Shown piece by piece: positions 1 to 5,886 of a stretch of 9,848 nucleotides of DNA. The stretch comes from an uncultured bacterium (lineage in GTDB: Bacteria; Patescibacteriota; Minisyncoccia; CAIUEV01): NCBI GenBank assembly GCA_903898335.1, contig CAIUEV010000087.1, forward strand, positions 1 through 9,848. The letters run 5' to 3'. A program made the position numbers and the translations under genes. The notes under the pieces were generated by a model, which ran no database searches, was not told where the DNA came from, and saw only the letters and a list, made by a program, of their open reading frames with translations. Within the stretch, counting starts at the first letter, position 1; every line of letters starts with the position of its first letter.

Positions 1-95
1 TCAGCTATCTCGTCAGGAGTTATGGGCGTGTTCGGATTCAGTTCTTTGGTCGGAACCATTCCGGTAAGGCAGAGGTTGATAATGATTTTTCTCAT
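1..95 (-). CDS. BKACE family (DUF849) beta-keto acid cleavage enzyme, N-terminal fragment
   Basis: Partial gene: the minus-strand ATG is at 93-95 and 31 codons are present before the left edge, so most of the roughly 270-300-residue enzyme lies outside. The visible protein begins MRKIIINLCLTGMVPTKE and continues with NPNTPITPDEIA. This matches the N-terminal signature of the 3-keto-5-aminohexanoate cleavage enzyme family: a hydrophobic first beta strand, an (I/L)TG turn, then PxxPITPEE. Family members are Zn-dependent TIM-barrel enzymes that condense a beta-keto acid with acetyl-CoA to give acetoacetate and a CoA ester; the substrate cannot be read from this fragment. It lies 31 bases after the acetyltransferase stop on the same strand, so it is probably in the same transcription unit as that gene and wzt. 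No Shine-Dalgarno sequence precedes the ATG. The family call is fairly secure despite the short fragment; the physiological role is open. Confidence 0.75.
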   Translation of the reverse strand, partial: MRKIIINLCLTGMVPTKELNPNTPITPDEIA

Positions 96-126
96 TCGTA
101 TGAGTTTATAGAGAGATTGTTCTGAT

Positions 127-681
127 CTATATATTTTCTAAAAATCTTAAGTCAGTGTTACATAATGAAGCAACATTATCTCTTATTTTTTCTATTGGCC
201 AATCCCACCACTTTATGTTTAATAGACGTTCTATCGTCTCTTTATCGAATCTTTTTCGTATTTCAATGGCAGGATTTCCTATAAATATCGAATAAGGAGG
301 AACATTTTTTCTAATAACTGCATTGGCTCCGACTATTGCTCCATCCCCGATTTTTACTCCGGAAAGGATTACTGCACCGTTGCCGATCCAAACATCATTT
401 CCTATAACTACATTACCATTAGAGGCAGGGTGCCCGATGATATCTTTTGCTTCCGGCCATTCGGTTGTTAGAGCTGAAAATGGATACGTCGTTATCCAAT
501 CACTTCTGTGATTTCCTCCAAGAAAAATTTTAACTCCATCAGCTATAGAACAGAATTTACCAATTTTAAGTTTTGTTGGCTCACCCCAGTGCAGGATTTC
601 CGGCTTTCCATAAGTGAAATCCCCGATTTCAACAAGATCACCTAGATTACTCAATAAATCTTTTGTGTAAAAATTTTCCAT
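127..681 (-). CDS. CatB/Vat-like hexapeptide-repeat O-acetyltransferase
   Basis: A 184-residue left-handed beta-helix acyltransferase of the xenobiotic acetyltransferase (CatB/VatD) subfamily, which moves acetyl from acetyl-CoA to a hydroxyl group. Hexapeptide-type repeats occupy about residues 17-50 and 89-130 (for example VVIGNDVWIGNGAVI and VKIGDGAIVGANAVI). Between them is the protruding loop with the conserved FLGGNHRSDW segment, whose His58 aligns with the catalytic histidine of VatD. The YPF motif follows at 66-68, and the C-terminal KWWDWP helix motif (157-162) is typical of the subfamily. The length is slightly below the usual 205-215 residues. The ATG follows the Wzt stop with no gap (TAA then ATG), which implies translational coupling. 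Although the closest named relatives modify antibiotics, the position beside a polysaccharide exporter makes sugar O-acetylation on a surface glycan more likely (inference). Both this gene and the 3' part of wzt are AT-rich. Confidence 0.88.
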   Translation of the reverse strand: MENFYTKDLLSNLGDLVEIGDFTYGKPEILHWGEPTKLKIGKFCSIADGVKIFLGGNHRSDWITTYPFSALTTEWPEAKDIIGHPASNGNVVIGNDVWIGNGAVILSGVKIGDGAIVGANAVIRKNVPPYSIFIGNPAIEIRKRFDKETIERLLNIKWWDWPIEKIRDNVASLCNTDLRFLENI

Positions 682-1953
682 TTATTGCCAAGAATAATTA
701 ATGTGTATTAACCCTTGATTTTTATCTGTAGAAACAATTTTGAAGAGTTGAGATTTGTTTAAAAAATCGTATTGAGTTGCAATTAATTTCCCCCAAATAC
801 CTACTTGAACATAGTATGAGTTTGTTTTTAGGGGGATATTATTGTATTTTATATCGAAGTAATTATTTTTTAGATATTTTCTAGTGTTTATTTTGTCGAA
901 AAAGGTGTTTACTCCAAAGCAGTAAAACCCCTCTTGGCTATATATCGCTACTCCAAAATTTAATTCTCCTTTAAAATCTTTCCTTTTTTTAAAATACACC
1001 TTCACCGACAAATCCTCTCCCGTCTGGAAAACATTCTTTACTTTCCCGTTTTTGTCGAGGAATTCGACTTTGGTAATTTCCGCGATTTTTTTCGATTGGC
1101 GGGGGGCGGACGGAGTGGCCGAGGTGTTTTTGTCCGCGTTTTCACTGTAGATTCCCGCTTCTTTTTCGGCGGCGATGCGGCGGCGTTTTTCTTCGTTGAA
1201 TAATCTTTTTTCCTCGTCAGACATGTTTTGATAGATGTATTTGTTTCCCACTTTTTCCGGGTCGCCGATCATTTCCACTTTGCCTTTGCGGAGGAGCAGG
1301 GCACGGTCGCAGTAGCGCTGGACAGTGGCAATGTCGTGGGTGACGAGAATGACGGTTTTGCCTTGATCTTTGTATTTGTTGAATTCTTCCATGCACTTGC
1401 TCTGGAAATTACTGTCGCCGACGGCCAGTACTTCGTCCATCAAAAGAATATCTCGGTTGGCGTGGATGGCGACGGAAAAGGCGAGACGAACTTGCATACC
1501 GGATGAATAATTTTTGACTTTTTGGTCGATGAATCTTCTCAACTCGGAAAAGGCGACGATATCATCGAACTTGTCTTTAATTTGTTTGGTGGTGAGACCA
1601 AGGACGGAAGCATTTAAAAAAATATTGTCACGACCGGAAAGTTCCGGATTGAAGCCGATACCCAGCTCTAAAAAAGGAGAGATTAGGCCGTCGACTTTAA
1701 CTGTCCCGCTGTCGGGTGTGTAAATGCTGGCCAGGATTTTCAGCAGGGTGGATTTGCCGGAACCGTTGCGCCCGATGACGCCGAAAAATTCGCCTTTTTT
1801 CACTTCGAAAGAAACATCGTTCAATGCTTTAAACTCTTCGTGGCCTTTATTTCGCAAAGCATTGACAAAAGCGCCCCGCAAGGTGGAAATTTTTTCCTTG
1901 GGGATTTTGAAAGTCTTGCTGACGTTTGAAACGCTTATAGCAATTTTAGACAC
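682..1953 (-). CDS. wzt: Wzt-type polysaccharide ABC transporter ATP-binding protein
   Basis: A 423-residue ATPase of the teichoic-acid/O-antigen exporter family (TagH, KpsT, Wzt), which powers export of a lipid-linked glycan across the cytoplasmic membrane with a Wzm-type permease. The nucleotide-binding domain spans about 1-242: Walker A GRNGSGKST (61-69), the family sequence LELGIGFNPELSG (95-107), signature YSSGMQ (149-154), Walker B ILLMDEVLAVGD (169-180) and the H-loop histidine H206. A charged linker (about 245-287, rich in E, K, R, then Ser/Pro) leads to a beta-rich C-terminal domain (288-423) of the Wzt_C kind, which in family members binds the glycan's terminal modification. The start codon is GTG (1951-1953); an in-frame TAA lies two codons upstream, so no longer start is possible. 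No Wzm permease is adjacent: the preceding minus-strand gene encodes a NYN protein. GC content drops sharply at the linker. Confidence 0.93.
   Translation of the reverse strand: MSKIAISVSNVSKTFKIPKEKISTLRGAFVNALRNKGHEEFKALNDVSFEVKKGEFFGVIGRNGSGKSTLLKILASIYTPDSGTVKVDGLISPFLELGIGFNPELSGRDNIFLNASVLGLTTKQIKDKFDDIVAFSELRRFIDQKVKNYSSGMQVRLAFSVAIHANRDILLMDEVLAVGDSNFQSKCMEEFNKYKDQGKTVILVTHDIATVQRYCDRALLLRKGKVEMIGDPEKVGNKYIYQNMSDEEKRLFNEEKRRRIAAEKEAGIYSENADKNTSATPSAPRQSKKIAEITKVEFLDKNGKVKNVFQTGEDLSVKVYFKKRKDFKGELNFGVAIYSQEGFYCFGVNTFFDKINTRKYLKNNYFDIKYNNIPLKTNSYYVQVGIWGKLIATQYDFLNKSQLFKIVSTDKNQGLIHINYSWQ
685..1092 (-). other. Low-GC segment encoding the Wzt_C glycan-binding domain
   Basis: By hand count, positions 721-1080 hold about 31% G+C (111 of 360), whereas the adjoining 1081-1440, encoding the linker and part of the ATPase domain, holds about 51% (183 of 360). 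The step falls at the codons for the interdomain linker (about residue 285-290), so the domain boundary and the composition boundary coincide. This is what a domain replacement or separate transfer history of the glycan-recognition module would look like. The acetyltransferase gene downstream is also AT-rich. Confidence 0.6.
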
Positions 1954-2005
1954 TTTTTAGATTTAGAAATTTATTAACTTTTCTGAATTTTTTCCGTAAC
2001 CGAAA

Positions 2006-2611
2006 CTATTTATTCAGCTTAATCTTTTTTTTAACTTTTTCATAGGCAGACTCGAATTTCCTAGCATCCTCTTTAGTGATTAGTCTTGTCTCGTTTGCAT
2101 TTTTGATAAGGCCGTAGCTTGGTTGGTGGGAAAAACCTATATATTCAACTTTTTTATTCAGTTGTCTTATTTTTTTGATTACCGGGATAAGGTCGGTATC
2201 GGAAGAAACTAAGATTGCCGTATCGTAAAGATCTTCATAAGCCCCTACGAGCATATCGACGGCAATTTTGACATCTACTCCCTTCTCATGAAAAGTTCCA
2301 TCATTTTTCATTAAATATCCTCTTTGTAGACTGTATTTTTCTTGTGCTGACTGTAAATGATTGAAAAGGCGAACTTGATTTTTTTGCATCTCGACTGCTT
2401 TTTTGTCATTCCCCTTAGCTCTTACTACGCCTATATAATAACGTTTAGCAGTAATAATTCGATTTTCTCCAGCTAGCCACTTGGCGAAGTTTCCATACTG
2501 AAAATAGGTTATATTTTTAATATCCAAACTTTTTAGCTTGTGATATAAATTGCTTCCATCCACATAGACAGCTATTCTATCAATCTTTTTCGATGATTTT
2601 CTGGTATGCAT
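2006..2611 (-). CDS. NYN-domain (LabA/DUF88-like) predicted ribonuclease
   Basis: A 201-residue protein with the PIN-like NYN fold, a family predicted or shown to be metal-dependent ribonucleases acting in the cytoplasm. Conserved acidic positions are all present: AVYVDGSNLY (Asp18, Asn21), GVDVKIAVDML (Asp113, Asp119) and AILVSSDTDLIPVI (Asp138, Asp140). The C-terminal tail is lysine-rich (KVKKKIKLNK), which would suit RNA binding. The start chosen is the ATG at 2609-2611; the frame stays open to another ATG at 2648-2650, but that 13-residue extension would be encoded by the hairpin described separately and resembles no NYN N-terminus. No Shine-Dalgarno sequence precedes either ATG. It is followed after 52 bases by wzt on the same strand, so co-transcription is possible. 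Target RNA is unknown; possible roles include RNA turnover or a toxin-like activity, although no antitoxin-like partner is seen. Confidence 0.85.
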   Translation of the reverse strand: MHTRKSSKKIDRIAVYVDGSNLYHKLKSLDIKNITYFQYGNFAKWLAGENRIITAKRYYIGVVRAKGNDKKAVEMQKNQVRLFNHLQSAQEKYSLQRGYLMKNDGTFHEKGVDVKIAVDMLVGAYEDLYDTAILVSSDTDLIPVIKKIRQLNKKVEYIGFSHQPSYGLIKNANETRLITKEDARKFESAYEKVKKKIKLNK

Positions 2612-2616
2612 TATTT

Positions 2617-2663
2617 TAAAATAAAAACCCCGCCATGCCGGAAAGGTCATAGCGGGTGGTTTT
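2617..2663 (-). terminator. Intrinsic-terminator-like hairpin in the NYN gene leader
   Basis: Read on the minus strand, CCCGC (2656-2652) pairs with GCGGG (2633-2629). A U-G wobble and three more pairs (UAUG with CAUG) extend the stem, and after one mismatch comes a C-G pair closing a small loop. Flanking AAAAC (2663-2659) can also pair with GTTTT (2628-2624) across a two-base bulge. The stem is followed by GTTTTTATTTT, the classic intrinsic-terminator shape. On the plus strand the wobble becomes a C-A mismatch and the T-run is only four long, so the hairpin is better formed by minus-strand RNA. It sits between the promoter at 2671-2701 and the NYN ATG at 2611. It could end read-through from the membrane-protein gene, attenuate NYN transcription, or cap the 5' end of its mRNA. 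Confidence 0.75.
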
Positions 2664-2670
2664 AGATAAC

Positions 2671-2701
2671 TTTATAGTAGCACAAAATGATATTTTGTCA
2701 A
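2671..2701 (-). promoter_or_regulatory. Sigma70-type promoter for the NYN gene
   Basis: On the minus strand a perfect -35 box TTGACA (2701-2696) is followed by TACTATAAA. The -10 may be TACTAT (2679-2674, 16-base spacer) or TATAAA (2676-2671, 19-base spacer). Either choice places the start of transcription at about 2664-2667, at the base of the terminator-like hairpin. The distance to the NYN start codon is about 55 bases. Confidence 0.65.
2682..2698. promoter_or_regulatory. Perfect 7-3-7 dyad inside the NYN promoter, candidate operator
   Basis: The arms ACAAAAT (2682-2688) and ATTTTGT (2692-2698) are perfect inverted repeats separated by GAT. The dyad fills the -35 to -10 spacer and overlaps three bases of the -35 box, where a dimeric repressor would block RNA polymerase. 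No regulator gene is visible nearby, and a short AT-rich dyad can arise by chance. Confidence 0.35.
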
Positions 2702-2825
2702 AAAAAATTCTCGGCTTTTCCGTTGCTTCCGAAAAATCCGTTGCCTTAAATGGATTATTAATTGAAATAGCAATATCTTTTTTCATAAAAATCAGTATAT
2801 CTCAAGAAAAAATTATCGGGAAATT

Positions 2826-3332
2826 CTATTTCTTTTTACTTAGAAAAAACCAAAGCAGAATGCCGATTGTCCAAAAGGGGATGACGCCGAGGACGGGAAC
2901 AATTTCCAAGATGAAGCAGAAAAAAATAATGCCAATCGAAATCAATAGCGAACGGCCAAGCAAAGTCAGAAGCAAGAAGAACATAAAAAGCAGAGTAATG
3001 TCCAGGGTTGCTGAGATTAAATCGGCCTTTTGCCAAAGCACCAGATCCAAAAAATCATTGACTATGGAAAGAGTTAAGCCCAGAATGAGGACAAAGAGAG
3101 AATTTTCTCGGGAATTGAAAAAGGAATTTTCCAGTGAATCGTTGGAATTTTTTAATTTATCCCCCTCTCCTTGAACAGCGGTCTTTCTGATGGTTGGGAC
3201 TTCTCTATCCATTTCGGTCTGAATCTTCCTTCGGGAACGTTCGGCGGCCAAGCGTCTTTGGATTACTTCAGTCTTAACATCTCCTTGGGCTTGAAGAGTT
3301 TGCTGACTACTTGAAAGGCTCTCTCTGGGCAT
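2826..3332 (-). CDS. Small multi-pass membrane protein of unknown function
   Basis: A 168-residue protein I do not recognise as a named family. Residues 1-75 are polar and rich in Gln, Arg, Lys and Glu (for example QRRLAAERSRRKIQTE), probably a soluble, partly helical tail. Residues 78-164 hold three to four hydrophobic segments: about 78-99, 105-125, 128-145 and 147-164. A PVLGVIPFWTIGILLWF stretch precedes a basic SKKK end, which by the positive-inside rule would be cytoplasmic. The ATG at 3330-3332 has no Shine-Dalgarno sequence but an AT-rich leader. The gene is divergent from the pilus operon, sharing a 142-base promoter region with it. Its overall plan resembles small conserved membrane proteins common in Patescibacteria genomes (recollection, not a search). 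A role in pilus assembly is possible from position alone, but nothing in the sequence shows it. Confidence 0.7.
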   Translation of the reverse strand: MPRESLSSSQQTLQAQGDVKTEVIQRRLAAERSRRKIQTEMDREVPTIRKTAVQGEGDKLKNSNDSLENSFFNSRENSLFVLILGLTLSIVNDFLDLVLWQKADLISATLDITLLFMFFLLLTLLGRSLLISIGIIFFCFILEIVPVLGVIPFWTIGILLWFFLSKKK

Positions 3333-3352
3333 AAAATTATAAAATTAAAAAT

Positions 3353-3380
3353 TTGACTCTTTTTATTTCTTCTCTACAAT
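3353..3380 (+). promoter_or_regulatory. Sigma70-type promoter for the type IV pilus operon
   Basis: TTGACT (3353-3358) and TACAAT (3375-3380) are separated by 16 bases, each differing from consensus at one position. Transcription would start near 3387, giving an 88-base, purine-rich leader before pilM. The leader contains no Shine-Dalgarno sequence. It lies in the only sizeable gap upstream of the operon and points the right way. Confidence 0.65.
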
Positions 3381-3383
3381 TCA

Positions 3384-3412
3384 AAAGTAGTAGCAAAATT
3401 GTTTTCGTTCAA
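3384..3412 (-). promoter_or_regulatory. Candidate promoter for the divergent membrane-protein gene
   Basis: On the minus strand TTGAAC (3412-3407) and TACTTT (3389-3384) are 17 bases apart. The -10 is a weak match, so this is tentative. Its elements lie only a few bases beyond the -10 of the plus-strand promoter, so two polymerases could not easily occupy the region at once. Confidence 0.35.
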
Positions 3413-3474
3413 ATTGTCTGAAAAGCTGAAAGAAAAAGAAAGAATGAAAAATAAAAAATAAACTAATTAAAAAT

Positions 3475-4539
3475 ATGTGGGGACTTTTTGATAGTGGAAA
3501 AGACAGAACGATTGGTATCGATATCGGAACTTCCGGTATCAAAATCGTCGAACTTCAACACAATCCCAAGACCAAAGAGGTGAGATTGACCAACTATGTT
3601 ATGGTTGGTTTTAGAGAGAGTTTACCCCAGCGGGAGAGAGAAAAACGGATCACGAAGGACGAGGTGGCCAAATTGCTTAAAGCGGCGGTCAAGGAAGGAA
3701 AACTGAAGGCGAAAAATTCATCTTTTTCGGTACCGGCTTTTTCCAGCTTTATTTCTTTTGTGACTATGCCGCGAGTAAAAAAAGAGGATATCAGACAAGC
3801 ATTAACATCCGAGGCGCAAAAATTCATTCCGGTTTCTTTGGAGGAAGTGGTTTTGGGCTGGGAAGTGATTGATGAGCCGGAGCAGAAAGAAATTGCCAAT
3901 ATTCGCGATCAAAACAAGATGAAAGTTCTGCTTCTGGCGGTGCCAAAAGATATTGTCACCAAATATAAAGAGATCGCCGAGTTGAGTGGTCTGCAAATGC
4001 AGAACTTGGAAGTGGAAGCCTTTCCTTTACTTCGATCATTGACTCTTAATTATCAGAAGACTTTCGTTATTCTTGACATCGGTTCGAGAGTTTGTAATAT
4101 TTTGGTTGTTTCGGGAGGAAGTTTGCGCGGAGCAAGAAACATTGGTATTGGCGGCGACGATTTTACTGATATACTGGCTCGCAGCATTAATGTCTCCTAC
4201 GAGCGGGCGGAGGAACTCAAGAAAAACGAGGGGTTACTTAATAAACAAGTGGCTGAACTTTTAAAACCGGTGTTGGGTAATATTATCGATGAGCTGAAAA
4301 GAGTGATTTCGGTTTATAAAAATAAAAATCCGAATAAAGAGATTGAAGAATTGATTCTCAGCGGCGGAACGGCGAGTATGAAAGGTTTGGCGGAAATGTT
4401 TTACGGGCAGTTGGGATTGAATACTTCCGTTGGCGATCCGTGGAAAAAGCTGACGGTTGATGAAAAAATAAAGCCTTTAGTGGCTCAAAAAGGAGCTTCT
4501 TTTTCGATTGCGATAGGCTTGGCTCTGAAAAATGAATAA
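3475..4539 (+). CDS. pilM: Type IV pilus assembly protein PilM (actin-like ATPase)
   Basis: A 354-residue cytoplasmic protein of the PilM family, full length for the family. It has the FtsA/actin-like fold: phosphate-1 motif GIDIGTSGIKIVEL (14-27), phosphate-2 motif LDIGSRVCNI (200-209) and adenosine motif ILSGGTASMKG (294-304). The N-terminal MWGLFDSGKD matches the usual MFGLF-type opening of PilM, which supports the start at 3475. PilM sits on the cytoplasmic face and binds the N-terminal tail of PilN, coupling the motors to the PilN-PilO alignment complex. It is the first gene of the rightward operon, about 88 bases from a predicted transcription start, and is followed after 17 bases by pilN. 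Confidence 0.95.
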   Translation: MWGLFDSGKDRTIGIDIGTSGIKIVELQHNPKTKEVRLTNYVMVGFRESLPQREREKRITKDEVAKLLKAAVKEGKLKAKNSSFSVPAFSSFISFVTMPRVKKEDIRQALTSEAQKFIPVSLEEVVLGWEVIDEPEQKEIANIRDQNKMKVLLLAVPKDIVTKYKEIAELSGLQMQNLEVEAFPLLRSLTLNYQKTFVILDIGSRVCNILVVSGGSLRGARNIGIGGDDFTDILARSINVSYERAEELKKNEGLLNKQVAELLKPVLGNIIDELKRVISVYKNKNPNKEIEELILSGGTASMKGLAEMFYGQLGLNTSVGDPWKKLTVDEKIKPLVAQKGASFSIAIGLALKNE

Positions 4540-4556
4540 AATTTAAAATTTTAAAA

Positions 4557-5213
4557 ATGGACTTCAGCCGAAAAGGCGTGGTGATTTCCCGAACCAACCT
4601 GATTGAGAATAAAAAAAGCGTTACCGTCCCTTGGAAGGGGCTGGCCTTTATTTTGTTTTCAGTAATCGGACTTTGGGCGGGCGGAAATTATTATTTGAGT
4701 TATTCAAAATCCGAGCTGAATAAAGCCAAAGCGGAGTTGGCAAATTTGAGAGCCGGTCGAGATTACGAAAAAATGGCGCTGATTGCCGACCGAACGAGTC
4801 GTTTGGTTTCCATTGACACTGTTTTGGAAGATCGCTTTGATTGGAGAAAACTTTTCACGGAGTTGGAGAAAAATACTACCAAAGAAGTCGCTTTCAATTC
4901 TATGGATGCGGTTTATGCCGATAAGTCCGCAACCGATTTGCTTGCCGTGGGAACGGCTGAGGCAGGAAAACAGTGCACGGTTAATCTGAGTGGAGACACA
5001 ATGGGCATTTTAAATGTCTCGAAGCAGGTGGCCGCCTTTAAGGACGATAAAAATCCCGACAATTCTTTTGCCGAGAAAGTTAAGCTTGATCGCGTCGACC
5101 TCAAAGAAACCTCTTCCATCGATGGTTCCATCGGAGCGGGTAATGTCAATTTCAGTTTGAGCTTGGAAATAAACCCTAAAATTTTTGCTCCCAAAGAAGA
5201 TCTTGAAGAGTAA
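4557..5213 (+). CDS. pilN: Type IV pilus inner-membrane alignment protein PilN
   Basis: A 218-residue bitopic membrane protein. A cytoplasmic tail (1-26) is followed by one transmembrane helix (about 27-48), a short coiled-coil-like stretch (51-66) and an extracytoplasmic ferredoxin-like domain. The segment LEDRFDWRKLFTELEKNT (90-107) is characteristic of PilN/GspL-type proteins. The tail reads SRTNLIENKK where the family usually has INLLP, the strand that inserts into PilM, so the docking motif appears divergent. Identification rests on topology, this motif and the position between pilM and pilO; sequence conservation in the family is low. It would pair with PilO to form the heterodimer linking PilM to the platform. 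Confidence 0.85.
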   Translation: MDFSRKGVVISRTNLIENKKSVTVPWKGLAFILFSVIGLWAGGNYYLSYSKSELNKAKAELANLRAGRDYEKMALIADRTSRLVSIDTVLEDRFDWRKLFTELEKNTTKEVAFNSMDAVYADKSATDLLAVGTAEAGKQCTVNLSGDTMGILNVSKQVAAFKDDKNPDNSFAEKVKLDRVDLKETSSIDGSIGAGNVNFSLSLEINPKIFAPKEDLEE

Positions 5214-5240
5214 GATTAAATTTTTATTTTAAATTAAAAA

Positions 5241-5858
5241 ATGTCCAGTTTAAAGATTCTAATTCTACCGTTGGCTATTTTGGGGGCTGTAATTTTTCTT
5301 TGGTTTTCCGTGAAGCCGGTTTTTATGGAAGCGGGAAAGAATATAGGAATAAACAAGAAATCCGTTGAAAACCAAATTAGGGAAGAGAGGGAATTGCAGC
5401 GTCGAATAACTAAACTTTATGAAGAGCAGACCGGATTAAGCGATCAATCGAATCCGATTTTGAATGCTATCCCCGGCAACGAAGAAATTAAAAATTTATT
5501 GGCTCAAATCGAATTTGTTGTTCAGAAAGAAGGAATGATTTTAAGTGGTGTTTCCACTTATAGTATGGAAAATACCGCCTCAACCGCCCCCGGAGTGGTG
5601 GTTGCGACCAAGGATTATAATGAAATCGAAGGAACGCTTGAAGTTAAAGGGAGCTACAATCAATTCAAGCAGCTTTTGGTCAGTTTGGAGCAGCTTGACC
5701 GAGTTATCAACATTACTAATGTATCGGTAAAAAACGGAGCCGATTCGTCGGGGGGTATGGGAGGACAGTTCACCATTAAATTCAGAGCTTATTACCAATC
5801 GCTTATTGCTGCGGAAAAAATGAAAAAAGCTTTGGAGGCCAAAGACATTGTCAATTGA
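5241..5858 (+). CDS. pilO: Type IV pilus inner-membrane alignment protein PilO
   Basis: A 205-residue bitopic protein with an N-terminal transmembrane helix (about 4-24), a charged coiled coil (about 38-65) and a PilO-like ferredoxin domain. The stretch IPGNEEIKNLLAQIEFVV (77-94) followed by KEGMIL is the family's best-conserved region. The segment IEGTLEVKGSYNQFKQLLVSLEQLDRVI (129-156) is the usual second half of the fold. In known systems PilO dimerises with PilN outside the cytoplasmic membrane and helps control extension and retraction. It ends with TGA at 5856-5858, showing that TGA acts as a stop here. The next gene begins 28 bases later. Confidence 0.9.
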   Translation: MSSLKILILPLAILGAVIFLWFSVKPVFMEAGKNIGINKKSVENQIREERELQRRITKLYEEQTGLSDQSNPILNAIPGNEEIKNLLAQIEFVVQKEGMILSGVSTYSMENTASTAPGVVVATKDYNEIEGTLEVKGSYNQFKQLLVSLEQLDRVINITNVSVKNGADSSGGMGGQFTIKFRAYYQSLIAAEKMKKALEAKDIVN

Positions 5859-5886
5859 TTAATTTAAATTTATTTGTTTTATCGCA

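Larger units (their letters stand above)
2651..2825. other. Intergenic region between the membrane-protein gene and the NYN gene
   Basis: These 175 bases follow the stop of the minus-strand membrane-protein gene. The part nearest the NYN gene holds the promoter, the dyad and one arm of the hairpin. The rest (about 2702-2825) is AT-rich with no recognisable RNA gene or convincing coding sequence. A 56-codon minus-strand frame (2786-2616) crosses it but runs through the promoter and hairpin. Confidence 0.6.

Noticed and set aside
1954..2005. Promoter or terminator between the NYN gene and wzt
   Set aside because: Only a weak TTTC/GAAA self-complementarity and poor -35/-10 matches were seen in this AT-rich gap, not enough to call either.
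2612..2650. Longer start for the NYN protein at the ATG 2648-2650, adding 13 residues
   Set aside because: The added codons consist of the terminator-like hairpin, and this ATG lies within the stem. The ATG at 2609-2611 gives a normal NYN N-terminus.
2616..2786. 56-codon minus-strand reading frame beginning MKKDIAIS between the membrane-protein gene and the NYN gene
   Set aside because: It runs through the TTGACA promoter, the dyad and the hairpin, resembles no family, and ends inside the hairpin's T-tract. A regulatory reading explains the sequence better.
2656..3174. Long plus-strand open frame of 172 codons opposite the membrane-protein gene
   Set aside because: It is antisense to a better-supported membrane protein and lacks recognisable domains; its Lys/Ser/Arg-rich composition is what the reverse of a hydrophobic gene gives.
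3444..3461. Five-codon ORF (MKNKK) in the pilM leader as a leader peptide
   Set aside because: It is expected by chance in A-rich sequence, and there is no attenuator hairpin or regulatory codon run around it.
5856..5858. TGA as a sense codon (Gly recoding of Gracilibacteria type)
   Set aside because: The TGA ends pilO at a normal family length, and no gene needs TGA to be read through.
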